Source: Epithemia pelagica
Lineage: Eukaryota; Bacillariophyta; Bacillariophyceae; Surirellales; Surirellaceae
Length of the DNA: 64,000 nucleotides
Assembly (NCBI GenBank): GCA_946965045.2
Contig: OX337234.1
Coordinates: forward strand, 3,038,001-3,102,000
Direction: 5' to 3'
The notes below the pieces were generated by a model. It was not told the origin of the DNA and made no database searches. It worked only from the letters and a program-made list of their open reading frames with translations. Shown one piece after another: positions 38,142 to 49,138 of this stretch. A program made the position numbers and the translations under genes. Within the stretch, counting starts at the first letter, position 1. Each line of letters opens with the position of its first letter.

Positions 38142-38471
38142 CCACAGTTCCATCCCCCCAAACAAAACGAGCCTGTAGGGAACAACCACTGCTATCGACG
38201 GATAAGACACTCCTTCTCATATTTGTCACTTTCTAATTTTGAGAGGTAATCACATCATGTTACTTCTATTCGTTTCTTCTATATATATATATGGATTCAG
38301 TTTCCATTTGTGTAGCCTATTGTGGATGGTGAGGTTGGATATTTTTTAGATAGCCGAATGATATGACAATTCATCCCATGGATTCATGTGCATACGATGT
38401 AGACTCTGCCGGTTAACTAGAGTATACACTGAAAGGCGCGCATTACAATAGAACATGGCAGCTTTCCTTTC
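38142..38471. other. Convergent intergenic region, 330 bp
   Basis: Between the karyopherin stop and the last exon of the minus-strand SET gene. It contains a short (TA)n run at about 38281-38291 and is otherwise featureless. Confidence 0.6.
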
Positions 38472-41149
38472 TTAGTCAACGTTCCTCCATTGTTTCGGCA
38501 AGACATCATCCCTCAAACCAATCGGATGTCGAAAGACTCCCTGTGATGGAATTCAAGTTGCACGACAAGGCTGGGTTAGAAAAAAATCTTGTTGTTGCAC
38601 CACATATGTTCCATGCTGGAGCCACATAAGCCACGTACCGGTAAATGTTGATCGCTGGCATAGGGTTTGACAAAGTAGCGAATACTGGATCGTGGATAAT
38701 GCACCAGCAGTCGGGGCACCTCGTGGTGGTACCACGGGAGTTCGGACCGGTCCACCAGGGGACTGGGATGGATGCGAACAACATAGGAATTTCGATGTTC
38801 CTCTTGTTTCCACAAGACGGTACAGGGCCAATGCATGCCATCGTAATGATTGGCATAGCCCTTGGTCGTGTAGTATTCGTATTGACTTCCATCGTCGGCG
38901 TACTGTTTCAAGACGTGAGCGGTGGTGGTATTGGCATGCCACTGGGGATTGGGCGTTTGGTAGACGGGATCTTGATCCAATTCCGAGGACCAATACACAC
39001 AAGCCGTCATGAGGTAGGGATGTTGGGGTTGATACAAAAAGTCGTCCTTACGACCCGTCAATTCTGCCAAAATGGGTTTGTTGGCACCCTCTTCATTGGC
39101 TTGCTTGGCCAAGACCCACTGATCCCGGGAGATGGGTGTGGTGGGTGGTGGTTTCCACCGTTGGACATGTTGGTGCCAGGCTCGTTCCCAGGCTTGTCCA
39201 TAATCGATAAAGATTTCTTCCCCCGGTTGAATGTCCCGTAAGGCATAAATTTCAAAGGACAATCCTCGCAGTTCCTTTTGGGCCAGTTCCTCCAAGGATT
39301 CCTGTCGCCATTGATCCGACGTGGGATCCCATCCACTGTAAAGTGTGTGGGTGTGGATCAAAATTCGAGAAACAAGCAGCACCAACACCCAAACAGACCA
39401 AAGGATTGACATGTGAGACTTTCTACTACCCTGTCGTTGCACATGACACGGTTGCGAAGCTTGACGCGTACGTACCTGGACCATCGATAATCGGCATTGG
39501 GTCCTTGGGGACCACATTGCTTGGTGCGTTTGCTGCAATGATTAATGAGAACGGCATTGGTGGTTGGACACAAGAGGACGGTACTGTGGGGATTGGAAAA
39601 GCAATAATTCATCAAGAGTTGGGTGCCGACTTGACGGGGTGGACCCTTCTTGTTCGATTCTGGTTTCGTGGTTTGGGTCTGGTTGGTGTGGTTGTCGTCG
39701 TCTTGGTCATCTTCGTCATCCTCTTCGTCATCGTCATTGACCGTGTCGGGATCGTACAGGGCCAAGACATCTTTATCCAGGATATGCAACAAGGGTGCCA
39801 TGGCAAGGCGGTCCCCTTTTTGAACCGCAAATTGCGCAAAGCCGCCTTGTCCGGCATGGGGCAAGGTACTGCGCTTTGCCACCAGGGTTTCCAAACACAT
39901 GCCATGCGCTCGAATCCATTCTGGAGTTCGCGGTGTCACACCCCGGGTCCGGGCCAAGTATTGGGGCAAGGTGTCGCGCGTCAAGGGTGCCGCCGCCAAC
40001 TTTTGGACGTCTTGCCGAGTTTCCGGCAAGAGTTGGTGGACCAAATAGGCCTTGACGGTATCGGTATCCTGGGTGGTTTCCAAGTCGTCATAGACGACCG
40101 TTCCCGTCGTGCGATTGTATGCAAATTCTTTGGTCGCGTGCGGTCCAATGCGACGCCACAAGAGGTCGGCCGCCGCTTCAAATTCGGCCGGCATGTAGGC
40201 CGTGTGCGTCCATCCGGGACCCTTGCCATGCTGACAATAGCCATAACTCATGAATAATTCTTCTCCGGCCTTTACGGCACGCGTCGAGACAAATTCGCGG
40301 CCCTTATTGTACGAAAAGGCGCCCGCTCCGGGCGAGGTGTAGCGGGGTGCCATGGAATCGTCGTAGGGGGCATCGTGCGGATAGCCGGGATCCAAGCTGG
40401 CCAAATCGCAATGATGATTGGGCAAATAGCCAAACCCAATTTGAAAATCGACACTGTCGATACCGGCTTCGTACGTGACATGATCGGGCACACCGCGTCC
40501 CCACCAATAGGGATTCCACAAATTAATCCAATGCGCTTTGAGTTGATATTTGGGAATGCTCGATTGGACTTGATTGTAGCCTTCCACCGGAATGGCCACG
40601 CCATCGGGTCCCCCCAAGACGGGTTCGTCCTTCCACAGTGGTTCCGTTGTGTAAATGCCATAGCCTGGATTGCCCTTGAGTGAGGAGGGTGCGATATAAA
40701 TACGACCTGTCGTCGTAGAGAGAGAGAAAGAAAGAAAATAACAACAACAACACACGTGAGAAAGACCAAAGACCCAAACCACACTAGACGACAACAGCAA
40801 AGGGATGTCCTAAAGAAGAGTGACCCATGTATGGTACACGAGACAGAAAACACGTACATTGTCGTGGTGGTTCCGGGGTGCTTTGATTGTAAAAGGCCTG
40901 GTCCTTGCGGCTGGACGACGACTTGGCTTGGTCCCAAAAAGTGGTGGTCCGCGACAAGCCCAGAGTCTTGGTGGAGGGCAAGGACAAGATATAACAATAC
41001 ATGGACAGGGCCAAAATGGCCACCAGCATGGCAAAATTGCGATGTTTCTTGGTGCCGCCCGTGGGCTTGTTCATTATCATTATTTTGGTGTTGTGCTTGG
41101 TTCTCGGAGTGGGTACCATTCTCATGTGCTGCTGAGAGGCAACCGTCAT
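38472..41149 (-). CDS. Membrane-anchored protein with two SET domains (copy 1, four exons)
   Basis: Gene model from comparison with its inverted paralogue at 42751-45376. Exons 40858-41149, 39476-40706, 38639-39335 and 38472-38540; introns of 151, 140 and 98 nt with donors GTACGT, GTACGT and GTACGT. All junctions keep frame, giving 762 aa. A hydrophobic helix lies at about 39-58 (FAMLVAILALSMYCYILSL). SET 1 spans about 100-255: NPGYGIYTTEPL, SPGAGAFSYNKGREF and EELFMSYGY. SET 2 starts near 382: QGGFAQFAVQKGD, the NAVLINHC segment, and across intron 2 ALRDIQPGEEIFIDYG. SET enzymes methylate lysine using SAM; an N-terminal membrane anchor argues against a histone substrate. The start may be one of several nearby ATGs (41149, 41125, 41119). 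Confidence 0.82.
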
Positions 41150-42750
41150 GTTCGTCGTCGTTGTCGTCGTCTGGGTGTGGTTCTTGTGGTCGTTCTCCTG
41201 GAACAACCAAAGGGCCGAGCAAAACTATGTGGAACAAGAAGAAGAAGAAGAAGATTGTGCTTTTGCAGTTGCTCAGGTCTTTTTCAATTTTGTAGTAGTA
41301 GTCACGTTTGGTTCCTTCCAAAGAACGGATATCATAGACCACACCATGAATGACAAGAAAGAGAGAAAGAGAGAGAGCCAATGGATTGCCATCCAAAGAT
41401 GCCGCCACACGAATGGTTTGTAGTTCGGGTTGGTCTCGTTCGGCAAGGGCTTGGTATTCCGTTGGTATGCCCTCTCGAGGTGCCAAAGTGGCGGGGAGAG
41501 TGGCTCCTCCGACGTTCGAGAAAATTCGTGAGACACAATGAGCGAAACGGGAATCGCTCTCTACACTAGCTAAATCAGATTTTCAATGAAGCACGTGCGA
41601 TTCTCTTTCCACACAAGATTGGAATTGGATCACTTTTCTACGATATAGGGGTATCCAATGGATGGGGATTGGGGATAGCAAATATAAGCCCATAGCTACT
41701 CGCCTTTTTCTCCTCATAGAGATACCTTGGCCCAAGACGACACAAACTGCTATACTCCTACTCCTAAGACTGAAAAACAGGTGCTTTCTTGTTGGCTGTA
41801 GTAGTATTTCCCAAAATTAGTACTACCTGTAGAACGGAACAAGAAAGAAACGGAGGTGCGTTGTCCAAACTCCGCACCTCTCTATCGAAGTGGAAGCGGA
41901 AGCGGCACAGCTTTCCTCTTTCCTCCTTCCAGCTCGACCATGAATGGAAAATGGAAGGATTCGTGTCTATAGGATGGTCGTTCCACAGGTCTCTATAAAG
42001 AAGTCTAAACGACAAAAACCCCACTTCTTTGGGTGTTGGGCAGGGATGGTGTCGCTTTTCTCCTTCGAAGCGAAATAATGGGGAAATGGATCGAATCGAA
42101 CGAATATTGGTACCGTGCGTTGTTGCGGTGTGAACCTTTCCCCTCTATTTAGAGCTTGTACGGCCACGGTTCTTCCATCCCTGACCATGAAGCAAATAAT
42201 ATTGTTCTCAACTCCCTCCACACTCCGTTTCGTAGTAATAGTATTCTGCGTTGTAAAGGTGGGTGAGAACATGGAGTAGGCTGCAATCTGCAATCATGGT
42301 CGATGGATGGTCGACCTAGATATATCCATACCTACTACAGCTCGAGCTCGATTCTCGATGCTCCCATACAATAGAGATACTATCTAGCATGATACATGAT
42401 ACTGATATTTTGTCTTGCTTTTTTTCTGCTTTTCATATTGCGAGGGTTAGGCTTTGGGGGCCATTTGTCCCCAGCACGCCAGATCGACCCCCCAACACGC
42501 CCGTCCTTCCAATTTGTTGCGCTCCGTCATTCAACGGTTCGTCTCTCACAAATTTGCCTTCTTGGACCAGCATGTCAATGAGATATGAGATCTTTGGTGG
42601 TTGCTTCTATTATACCCTTATCATCCATCTGTGTGTGTTCCTTGTTGTTGTTGTGTGTACTTCCAAGGACACCAGAGGTTTCTATTGCGACAGCACGACC
42701 GATTCTTACGGGAGAACCATTGTTGAGTAATCCATCTTTGTCGTCCACAA
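41150..42750. other. Divergent intergenic region between the two SET genes
   Basis: 1.6 kb between two head-to-head paralogues. A minus-strand frame beginning at 41486 (TTG) runs through it into the SET gene in the wrong phase and is not supported. Both promoters lie here. I saw no extended palindrome around the centre. Confidence 0.55.
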
Positions 42751-45376
42751 ATGTCGTTGCTGCCTCACTCTCGCAATGGCCGCATGATCTTGGCCATTCT
42801 CGCCGTGGCTCTGTATTCCTATTACATTTCCTTGCCCACCTCCATTCTTCGACAACCATCCTCTCGCAGTCCGTTTCGTGCCGCCTCCTCCACGTCTTCC
42901 TTTTATTATTACAACGACCAGGCACTCACCAACCAATCCACCCAACGACAGTGTACGTATTCTTCATCTCGACAAGGGCATGGGTTGTTCCTCGACAGCG
43001 ACATGTCTAACGATCCCTTCTCTGTCGTTCGGATGATTTGTTTCAGGTCGCATTTACGTTGCACCCTCTTCACTCAAGGGCAATCCTGGCTATGGCATTT
43101 ACACGACGGAACCGCTGTGGAAGGGCGAACCCGTCTTGGGGGGACCCGATGGCGTCGCCATTCCCGTCGAAGCCTACCGTCAACGCCAGGGTCCCAAAGC
43201 CGCCTGGAAATCGCACTGGATCCACTTGTGGGATCCCTATTGGTGGGGACGGGGCGTCCCGGATCATGTCGCCTACGAGGCCGGATCCGGTGATGTGGTG
43301 GATTTTCAAATTGGCTTTGGTTATTTGCCCAATCATCATTGCGATTTGGCGAGCTTGGATCCAGGATATCCCCAAGATGCCCCCTACGACGATTCCATGG
43401 CACCTCGATACACGTCGCCCGGCGCTGGGGCCTTTTCGTACAATCGGGGACGGGAATTTGTGTCGACTCGTACCGTGCAACCGGGGGAAGAATTGTTCAT
43501 GAGTTATGGGTATTGCGACCATGATGACGCGAGTGGTCCCGGATGGACGCAAACGGCCTACATGCCGGCCGAGTTTCAAGTGGCGGCCAACCTCTTGTGG
43601 CGTCGCATTGGTCCGCAGGCCACCCAACCGTTTGACCTGGACGAAACGACGGACACCATTCGGTACGACGCCCGTGAAATTCAAGGGATTGTTACCGAGA
43701 CGACGAATGAAACCGTCAAGGTCGAGTTGGTTCTACAGCTCTTGCCCGAAACCCCGCAAGACGTCCAAAAATTAGCGGCCGCACCCTTGACCCGTGACAC
43801 CTTGCCGCAGTATTTGGCCCGTACCCGGGGTGTTACACCGCGGACTCCGGAATGGATTCGAAAACATGGCATGTGCTTGGAAACCCTGGTGGCCCAGCGC
43901 AGTACACTGCCGCATGCCGGACAAGGCGGCTTTGCGCAATTTGAAATATCGAAAGGCAACATGATTGCCATGGCACCCTTGTTGCATATCCTGGACAAGG
44001 ATGTCTTGGCCATTTACAAAGACAATGACGACGACGACGACAAGAATGACAAGGACGCAACTCCCCAACCAGTCGGAACCCAACTCTTGATGAATTATTG
44101 CTTTTCCAATCCACACAGTACAGTACTCTTGTGTCCGACGACCAATGCCGTTCTCATTAACCATTGCAGCAAACGAACCAAGCAATGTGGTCCCCAAGGA
44201 CCCAATGCCGATTATCGATGGTCCAGGTATGTGTGCTTGTGGTGGGCGTTTTTCGGAATAGGTTCTTTGAGTGCCTCTGACATGTCTGATTCCGGATTTG
44301 TTGGTCTTTGATGGTAATTCTCGCGTCCCTTGTTTTTTGTATTGTATTTTCCTGGGTTGGTTGTGGTCGTCCATTTGAAATGAAAACAGTGGTTGGGATC
44401 CCACATCCGAAGCCTGGCGCCAGGAATCGCTCGAGGAACTCGCCGCCAAGCGCTATCGGGGATTATCGTTTGAGATTTATGCCCTCCGAGACATTGAACC
44501 AGGCGAAGAAATTTTTATGGACTATGGCGAGGCTTGGGAACGAGCGTGGCAAGACCATGTGCAACACTGGACGCCTCCTCCTTCTTCTTCCACGTCCGTA
44601 TGGATATCGGCGGCCGAGGCCAATGCCAAGGGGGGACCCATTTTGCCGCAACTTGTGGTGACTACCCAGAGTTTGACCGCCAACAATCACACGGTTCAGG
44701 TGGATACTGCCATTCAGGACGACTATCTCATGACCGGTTGTGTGTATTGGGTCACGGAAATGGATTTCGATCCACTCTATCAAGACACCAAAGCCTGGGA
44801 GGCCTCCTCATCCTTGACCATGGAACAAATCTTGAAACAGTACGCCGACGACGGTGAAGAATTTCAATACACGAATCCGCAAAAGGGATATACACAACAC
44901 GAAGATGGATTGCATTGGCCCTGTACCGTCTTGTGGCAGGAACAAGAGGAGGAGGATGGTGAACTCTTGGATACCTATGTCGTTCAACTGCATCCCAGTC
45001 CTGCGGTATCCGAGGAGGATCTCCCCTGGGCCAAACATCACATTCCACGTCTCTTGATGAATTATCCGCGATCCAGTGTTCGATACTTTGTCAAACCCTA
45101 TGCGAGCGATCAACATTTACCGGTACGTCATGAAAAACAATAGGTCCAGCTGACACAAGAAGCTGTCTATGAAATGGGGAACTTGTTGTGGACCTGGTCT
45201 TATACTTGACTTGTTGTATTTCTTTGGGTTGATTGTTTCTGAATTCTTTTCTTCCGTGGTGCAAATCGTATTATTCCTTTCCTGTTGGGACGATGGATTC
45301 GAAATAGGGTGTATTTCGGCATCCTATTGGTATGCGCGACGATATCTTTCCCAATCAATGGAAAAACATTAAGTAA
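42751..45376 (+). CDS. Membrane-anchored protein with two SET domains (copy 2, four exons)
   Basis: Exons 42751-42952, 43047-44226, 44390-45122 and 45308-45376; introns of 94, 163 and 185 nt with donors GTACGT, GTATGT and GTACGT. Frame is kept throughout, giving 727 aa. Exon 4 is 69 bp in both copies and codes for a matching tail (FRHPIGMRDDIF here, FRHPIGLRDDVL in copy 1). Signal-anchor helix MILAILAVALYSYYISL near the N-terminus. SET 1: NPGYGIYTTEPL, SPGAGAFSYNRGREF, EELFMSYGY. SET 2: QGGFAQFEISKGN, NAVLINHCS, ALRDIEPGEEIFMDYG. Without intron 3 the frame would stop four codons into the intron (HEKQ), an easy annotation error. Function as for copy 1: putative lysine methyltransferase, substrate unknown. 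Confidence 0.85.
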
Positions 45377-45415
45377 CATGATGTGTTCTACTAGACTACA
45401 TACGGATATGCATAT
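45318..45415 (+). repeat. Last-exon segment, source copy of a direct repeat
   Basis: The end of SET copy 2 (from ggcatcctattgg) and the following 3' region recur at 46737-46832. The exon portion is almost identical; the 3' portion has diverged by indels. Confidence 0.85.
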
Positions 45416-45695
45416 CAGACGTTCAACGGGATTACAACGCACACATTCACACCGACATAATCCCCGGCCCCAACGGGGGGCCGACACAGTTTAAACGCCC
45501 CACTACTGTGCCAACTCACCGCTTAGGAGTCCCATCCATAGCCTTTCGTGATGACTTCGGATTTTCATGAGATTGAGATGGGTTTTCATGAGAAACCGAT
45601 ACATCGACCACCACTGGTCACCACAACAACCTTTAATCTGTCTTTCTTATTCAGTTACTCGCTACTAGCACAACCTTTGCTCTAAACGAAAGATC
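45377..45695. other. Intergenic, 319 bp
   Basis: 3' region of SET copy 2 and 5' region of the retropepsin-like gene. It includes two close repeats of tttcatgaga (about 45562-45594). No gene. Confidence 0.55.
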
Positions 45696-46553
45696 ATGAA
45701 TGATATGCTACCTGAATCCGTCACCATGAGCACCAGCCGGAGCACAGACGTTGGGACTGATGATGCAGGAGTATCTGATGGCAACCTACCGAGCTCTATT
45801 CAGACGCCAGAGCTCCAAGCAGCTTTCGACAAACTTCATCAAACATTCAACCCAGCAAATGTGCCCCTGACAGTTGACAGTTCTTTGTGGCAGGAGATCA
45901 GGTCCACTTACGCCTTATCATTGGAAGAATGTTGCGCGCTCCAGAATTACGCTTGTTCCCCTCGACCTCGTGGTACCTTGCCACGCATCGAGGGCGGAGC
46001 TGTCTACCGGGTCTCTGAAGAACGTGTCCGCGCCAAGTTGACCATCTCCAATGTAAGAGGTTTTCGTCATCGGTATGTAATGGAGGCAGAGTTGTTGGTA
46101 GACTCTGGAGCAAACACGGAACTGAAACTTCCTGCACGCATGGTTCGACAACTCGGCCTTGAAACCCGTGGCAGTCTTCATTGCCGTGGCTCCACGAATG
46201 ATGTTAGAACCGTGTTGATATTCTCTCCTGTCTTTGTCCAAGTCACGTTCATCCGAGGCGGTGTCCAGGAGAAAATTGAGGCCGATCTGAGTGTCCAATG
46301 TGACCAACTCGAGTATGAGGCGGAGGCTAGCTCTCAACCTGGACCAGCGGAAAATGGGGGTGGAGACACGTTGGACACACCACAAGCGCCTCAACCGACT
46401 ATAACAGGTGCAACCCCTGGCAACAATGCTGAGACCAGCCGTATCCCAGTGGTAGATCTCTCTTACCACGAACCGGGCACACGATGCTCCATACCAACAA
46501 GCTGTCATTGGAATCCATGGAATGAAGAAACTTCGGTTGCATCCCAACAGTGA
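45696..46553 (+). CDS. Retropepsin-like aspartic protease domain protein
   Basis: 285 aa from an ATG. The central part (about 115-210) looks like a clan AA retropepsin-type fold: a strand YVMEAELLVDSGANTELKL carrying the DSGA active-site motif (DTGA/DSGA), followed by ARMVRQLGLE, the 'V..LGL' helix seen in these domains, and GSTNDVRTVLIF and VTFIRGG strands. One such domain would work as a dimer. The flanks are polar with no signal peptide. No reverse transcriptase or integrase accompanies it, so it is either a cellular gene or an isolated retroelement relic. It lies between two direct copies of the SET-gene last exon. Confidence 0.6.
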   Translation: MNDMLPESVTMSTSRSTDVGTDDAGVSDGNLPSSIQTPELQAAFDKLHQTFNPANVPLTVDSSLWQEIRSTYALSLEECCALQNYACSPRPRGTLPRIEGGAVYRVSEERVRAKLTISNVRGFRHRYVMEAELLVDSGANTELKLPARMVRQLGLETRGSLHCRGSTNDVRTVLIFSPVFVQVTFIRGGVQEKIEADLSVQCDQLEYEAEASSQPGPAENGGGDTLDTPQAPQPTITGATPGNNAETSRIPVVDLSYHEPGTRCSIPTSCHWNPWNEETSVASQQ

Positions 46554-47143
46554 ACGCCAGCAGTTGGAAATTAAAAAAGATGAAGTGATGGATGAATATT
46601 GATCGAAAGTTGATGACAGATTATTTTCTGACGACAAAAGAGTTTGAAACTCCCTAAAGACAAGCCAGTTGGTTCCATGATGTGTATTGTCCAACTGCAA
46701 CTCACAGATTAGTCTGTTTAATGCTAGACTGCCAGGGGCATCCTATTGGTATGCGTGACGATATCTTTCCCAATCAATGGAAAAACATTGAGTAACATGT
46801 GTGTTCTACATTTTAGAATATATGCATACCAGGCGGTTAACCTGTCACTCGGTCGGGGGATGAGAAGAGGCTGTGGCATTCCTGGCACACCGCAATCGAG
46901 TCTGAAGCAACGAAGGACGCATTAGGGGGGCACTACCATGTACCAACAGAAGCACAGTACAGCAAAGGCCACCTTGTCATTTCGCATAGTATACCGAACT
47001 CTAGCATAGGCGTAGAACCTTGGTGTGTTGGCCGTGCAGACTCTGTCAATGGACAACATCTCGCATATGGTTTTGTGGTTTGTAATGTGTGTCTTTGTTG
47101 GCTGTTGTTCTTATTGCTTCATCGGTCCAGCAGTACCTGTTCT
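46554..47143. other. Convergent intergenic region, 590 bp
   Basis: Holds the detached exon copy listed separately. No supported gene. Confidence 0.55.
46737..46832 (+). pseudogene. Detached copy of the last exon of the tandem-SET gene
   Basis: Reads HPIGMRDDIFPNQWKNIE then stop, differing from exon 4 of SET copy 2 only in its last residue. The upstream part of the gene is absent. It continues into the 3' region with recognisable similarity (gtgttctac, atgcata). Confidence 0.85.
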
Positions 47144-48439
47144 TCATTGGGCTGTCGTAGGTTGTGCTGCTGGTTGCGACGTCACTCCCTGTACTCCAAA
47201 GGGCAAAGCAGTGGGATGAATCCATTGATTGCAAATCCACTTTTCTCCCGCATGGACAGGCAATCCAGCATGCCGCAGACGAAGATCGGCATGCAAAAAC
47301 ATGTCGGGCGTATAGGAGTACGATGACGACGAGGAGGAATCGGGCAAGGCGGGTTTTTCCACGGTATTCCAAAAAAAGAGGGCCGAACCCGCTTGGGCCT
47401 CGACGCAAAGGCCTTCTTTTTTTTCGTCGTCGTTGTCGTTTCCAGTGCCGGCAATTCCGGGAAACCATGTTGCTCCACCCACGGTCGGAGCTTGTAAATA
47501 GACCAGACAGGTGGCCAATCGTCCTCGACAGGTCAAGTCATTAAAGGAATTTTGATGATCGGTATGCAATTGAAATTCTTGTCCTGGTTCATACCGACAG
47601 ACTTGCAAATTTTCCAAACAGGCCGGTGGCAAACCGCTCACCCGCGAGACTTGTTCCGCCAAGGCTTGGAGGAGAACACGTTGTCGTGGTTGTTGTTGTT
47701 GGTGTGTGTTGGACTTCTGTCTTGTGGACGACATGGTTTGGTCTTGGTCCAGTGTGTCATCGTCCTTTTTGGCCGGTTCTTCTTGTTCTTGTTTCAACCA
47801 CACGGTGGAACTGGTGCGGGACGAGGATTGAGTGAGTTTGGCACCCGTGGTGGATCGACTCAAGAGGAATTGACCGTCGACGGGGTCTCGTGCTTCTTGT
47901 GCCGTTTGAATCAACTCTTGACAGGCCTGCAAGGGGACCAGGTCGTGAATTTGAATCAAGGGCGGTTCGACCGACAGCACGTGAATTCGTTGTTTCCACC
48001 GAGCCACGCTGCTCATTTCGTCCTGATTGCTGTCCCGAATCGTCGTCGTAGCCGTAAAGTCATTACTCTCATTATCATCATGATCATAATCACAATAATA
48101 ATTGTCTTCGGTATGGGCCAAGCAAGTGGCGCAAAAGTGTCGAATGTCGTCGGCCGATACGGCCGGTGTATGCCAAAAGTCGTGCAAGGGATGACAGGAC
48201 GGATCCGGCGTCGTAGGGGTAGTCGTAGTAGTTGTCGGTTCGGTGGTGGTGGTGGTGGTTGCCTCGTTGGTGGTTGTCGCAGTCGCAACGGTGGCCTCGA
48301 GACGACGGGTCGAACCGGCAGTGGTTCGCCCCCGAGTCTCGCTGGTCGGCAAGACGACGACAAAGGAAGAAGTGGGCGTCACCACCATCATCATCCGGAC
48401 GACACTGGCGAGAAGCCAAACAACAACACGAGGAACCAT
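47144..48439 (-). CDS. Prolyl-4-hydroxylase-like 2-oxoglutarate/Fe(II) dioxygenase
   Basis: 431 aa from the ATG at 48439 (context caccATGg); an in-frame extension of 72 codons upstream has no early ATG. It begins with a signal peptide or anchor (MVPRVVVWLLASVVRMMMVV) and a Thr-rich linker. The P4H-type double-stranded beta helix occupies about 155-420: LQVCRYEPGQEFQLHTDHQN (Fe ligands His292, Asp294), GGATWFP, GSALFFWN, and RHAGLPVHAGEKWICNQWIH (distal His390; Lys400 binds 2-oxoglutarate). All catalytic residues are present. P4H enzymes in the secretory pathway hydroxylate proline in cell-wall or collagen-like proteins; plant and algal relatives act on hydroxyproline-rich proteins. The neighbouring proline/serine-rich LRR protein is a possible kind of substrate, but this is only suggestive. 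Confidence 0.87.
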   Translation of the reverse strand: MVPRVVVWLLASVVRMMMVVTPTSSFVVVLPTSETRGRTTAGSTRRLEATVATATTTNEATTTTTTEPTTTTTTPTTPDPSCHPLHDFWHTPAVSADDIRHFCATCLAHTEDNYYCDYDHDDNESNDFTATTTIRDSNQDEMSSVARWKQRIHVLSVEPPLIQIHDLVPLQACQELIQTAQEARDPVDGQFLLSRSTTGAKLTQSSSRTSSTVWLKQEQEEPAKKDDDTLDQDQTMSSTRQKSNTHQQQQPRQRVLLQALAEQVSRVSGLPPACLENLQVCRYEPGQEFQLHTDHQNSFNDLTCRGRLATCLVYLQAPTVGGATWFPGIAGTGNDNDDEKKEGLCVEAQAGSALFFWNTVEKPALPDSSSSSSYSYTPDMFLHADLRLRHAGLPVHAGEKWICNQWIHPTALPFGVQGVTSQPAAQPTTAQ

Positions 48440-49138
48440 GGTGAGATGATGGACCGAAACGAAACGAGAGGTTGTTGTGAAGGAGGGACTGTCTGTCTTG
48501 AGTACAAGTAGTAGAACCAAAGGTAAGGAGCACAAGGGGCTTGATTGACAAGACCCAAATGCTACAAAGAGAGAACGAGAGCGAGAGAGAGAGAGAGAAG
48601 AAACGAGACGATTTTGACTTGCGTGTTTTATGTTACGAATGGCACTGTCTACCAACTACCTACCAACCTAATACCACACAAACCAAGAACGTTGCTTTTT
48701 GTTCCTACGTGGTATCTTTCCATGATGGCAGATGGTTCTCTTGCGGATGGTGGTGGCACTTTGTTCTCTCGTCGACTCGTCGACACTCCCGACACGAAAC
48801 CACGTTGCATGTGGTTTGCCAAACTCGTGACGAGGCTCGTTTTGGTAGACGCAAAAAGAACCACCGCCTTTGGAGTTCGGAAGCTCTTGCCCCACCATGA
48901 CAGACGGTGCGTACGTATGTGGTGGGGCACGTCGACGACGGAAGTTCCCCAGAAAATCTCACAACTTGTACCGAGTACCGAGTGAGAGAAAACGGTATGC
49001 AAAATAATGTTTTAGTGCTCTATGGAAATAATTTTCGTTCATCGGTCGTTGGAGCTGGACCTATCCAGTTGCAAATCAGGGTTGTTTGACGTGCACAAAG
49101 ATGAAAGAAAGATAAAGACTCAAGAATATCGCATGAGG
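48440..49138. other. Intergenic, 699 bp
   Basis: Between the P4H-like gene start and the LRR gene stop. Several overlapping short frames, none with motifs. A GA-rich tract (gagagagagagagaag) lies near 48585-48600. Confidence 0.55.

Noticed and set aside
40272-41486. 404-codon minus-strand frame through the first SET gene
   Set aside because: It starts with TTG, overlaps SET exon 2 in the wrong phase and has no recognised motif beyond its low-complexity segments.
43136-44311. Taking the long open frame of the second SET gene as the whole gene
   Set aside because: It reads into an intron at 44227 and lacks its first exon; comparison with the inverted copy shows four exons.
45123-45143. Apparent stop of the second SET gene four codons after LPV/R
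   Set aside because: It lies inside intron 3; the matching last exon exists in both copies with the same phase and a 69-bp length.
47552-48511. 319-codon plus-strand frame opposite the P4H-like gene
   Set aside because: Antisense shadow of a well-supported gene with all catalytic residues.
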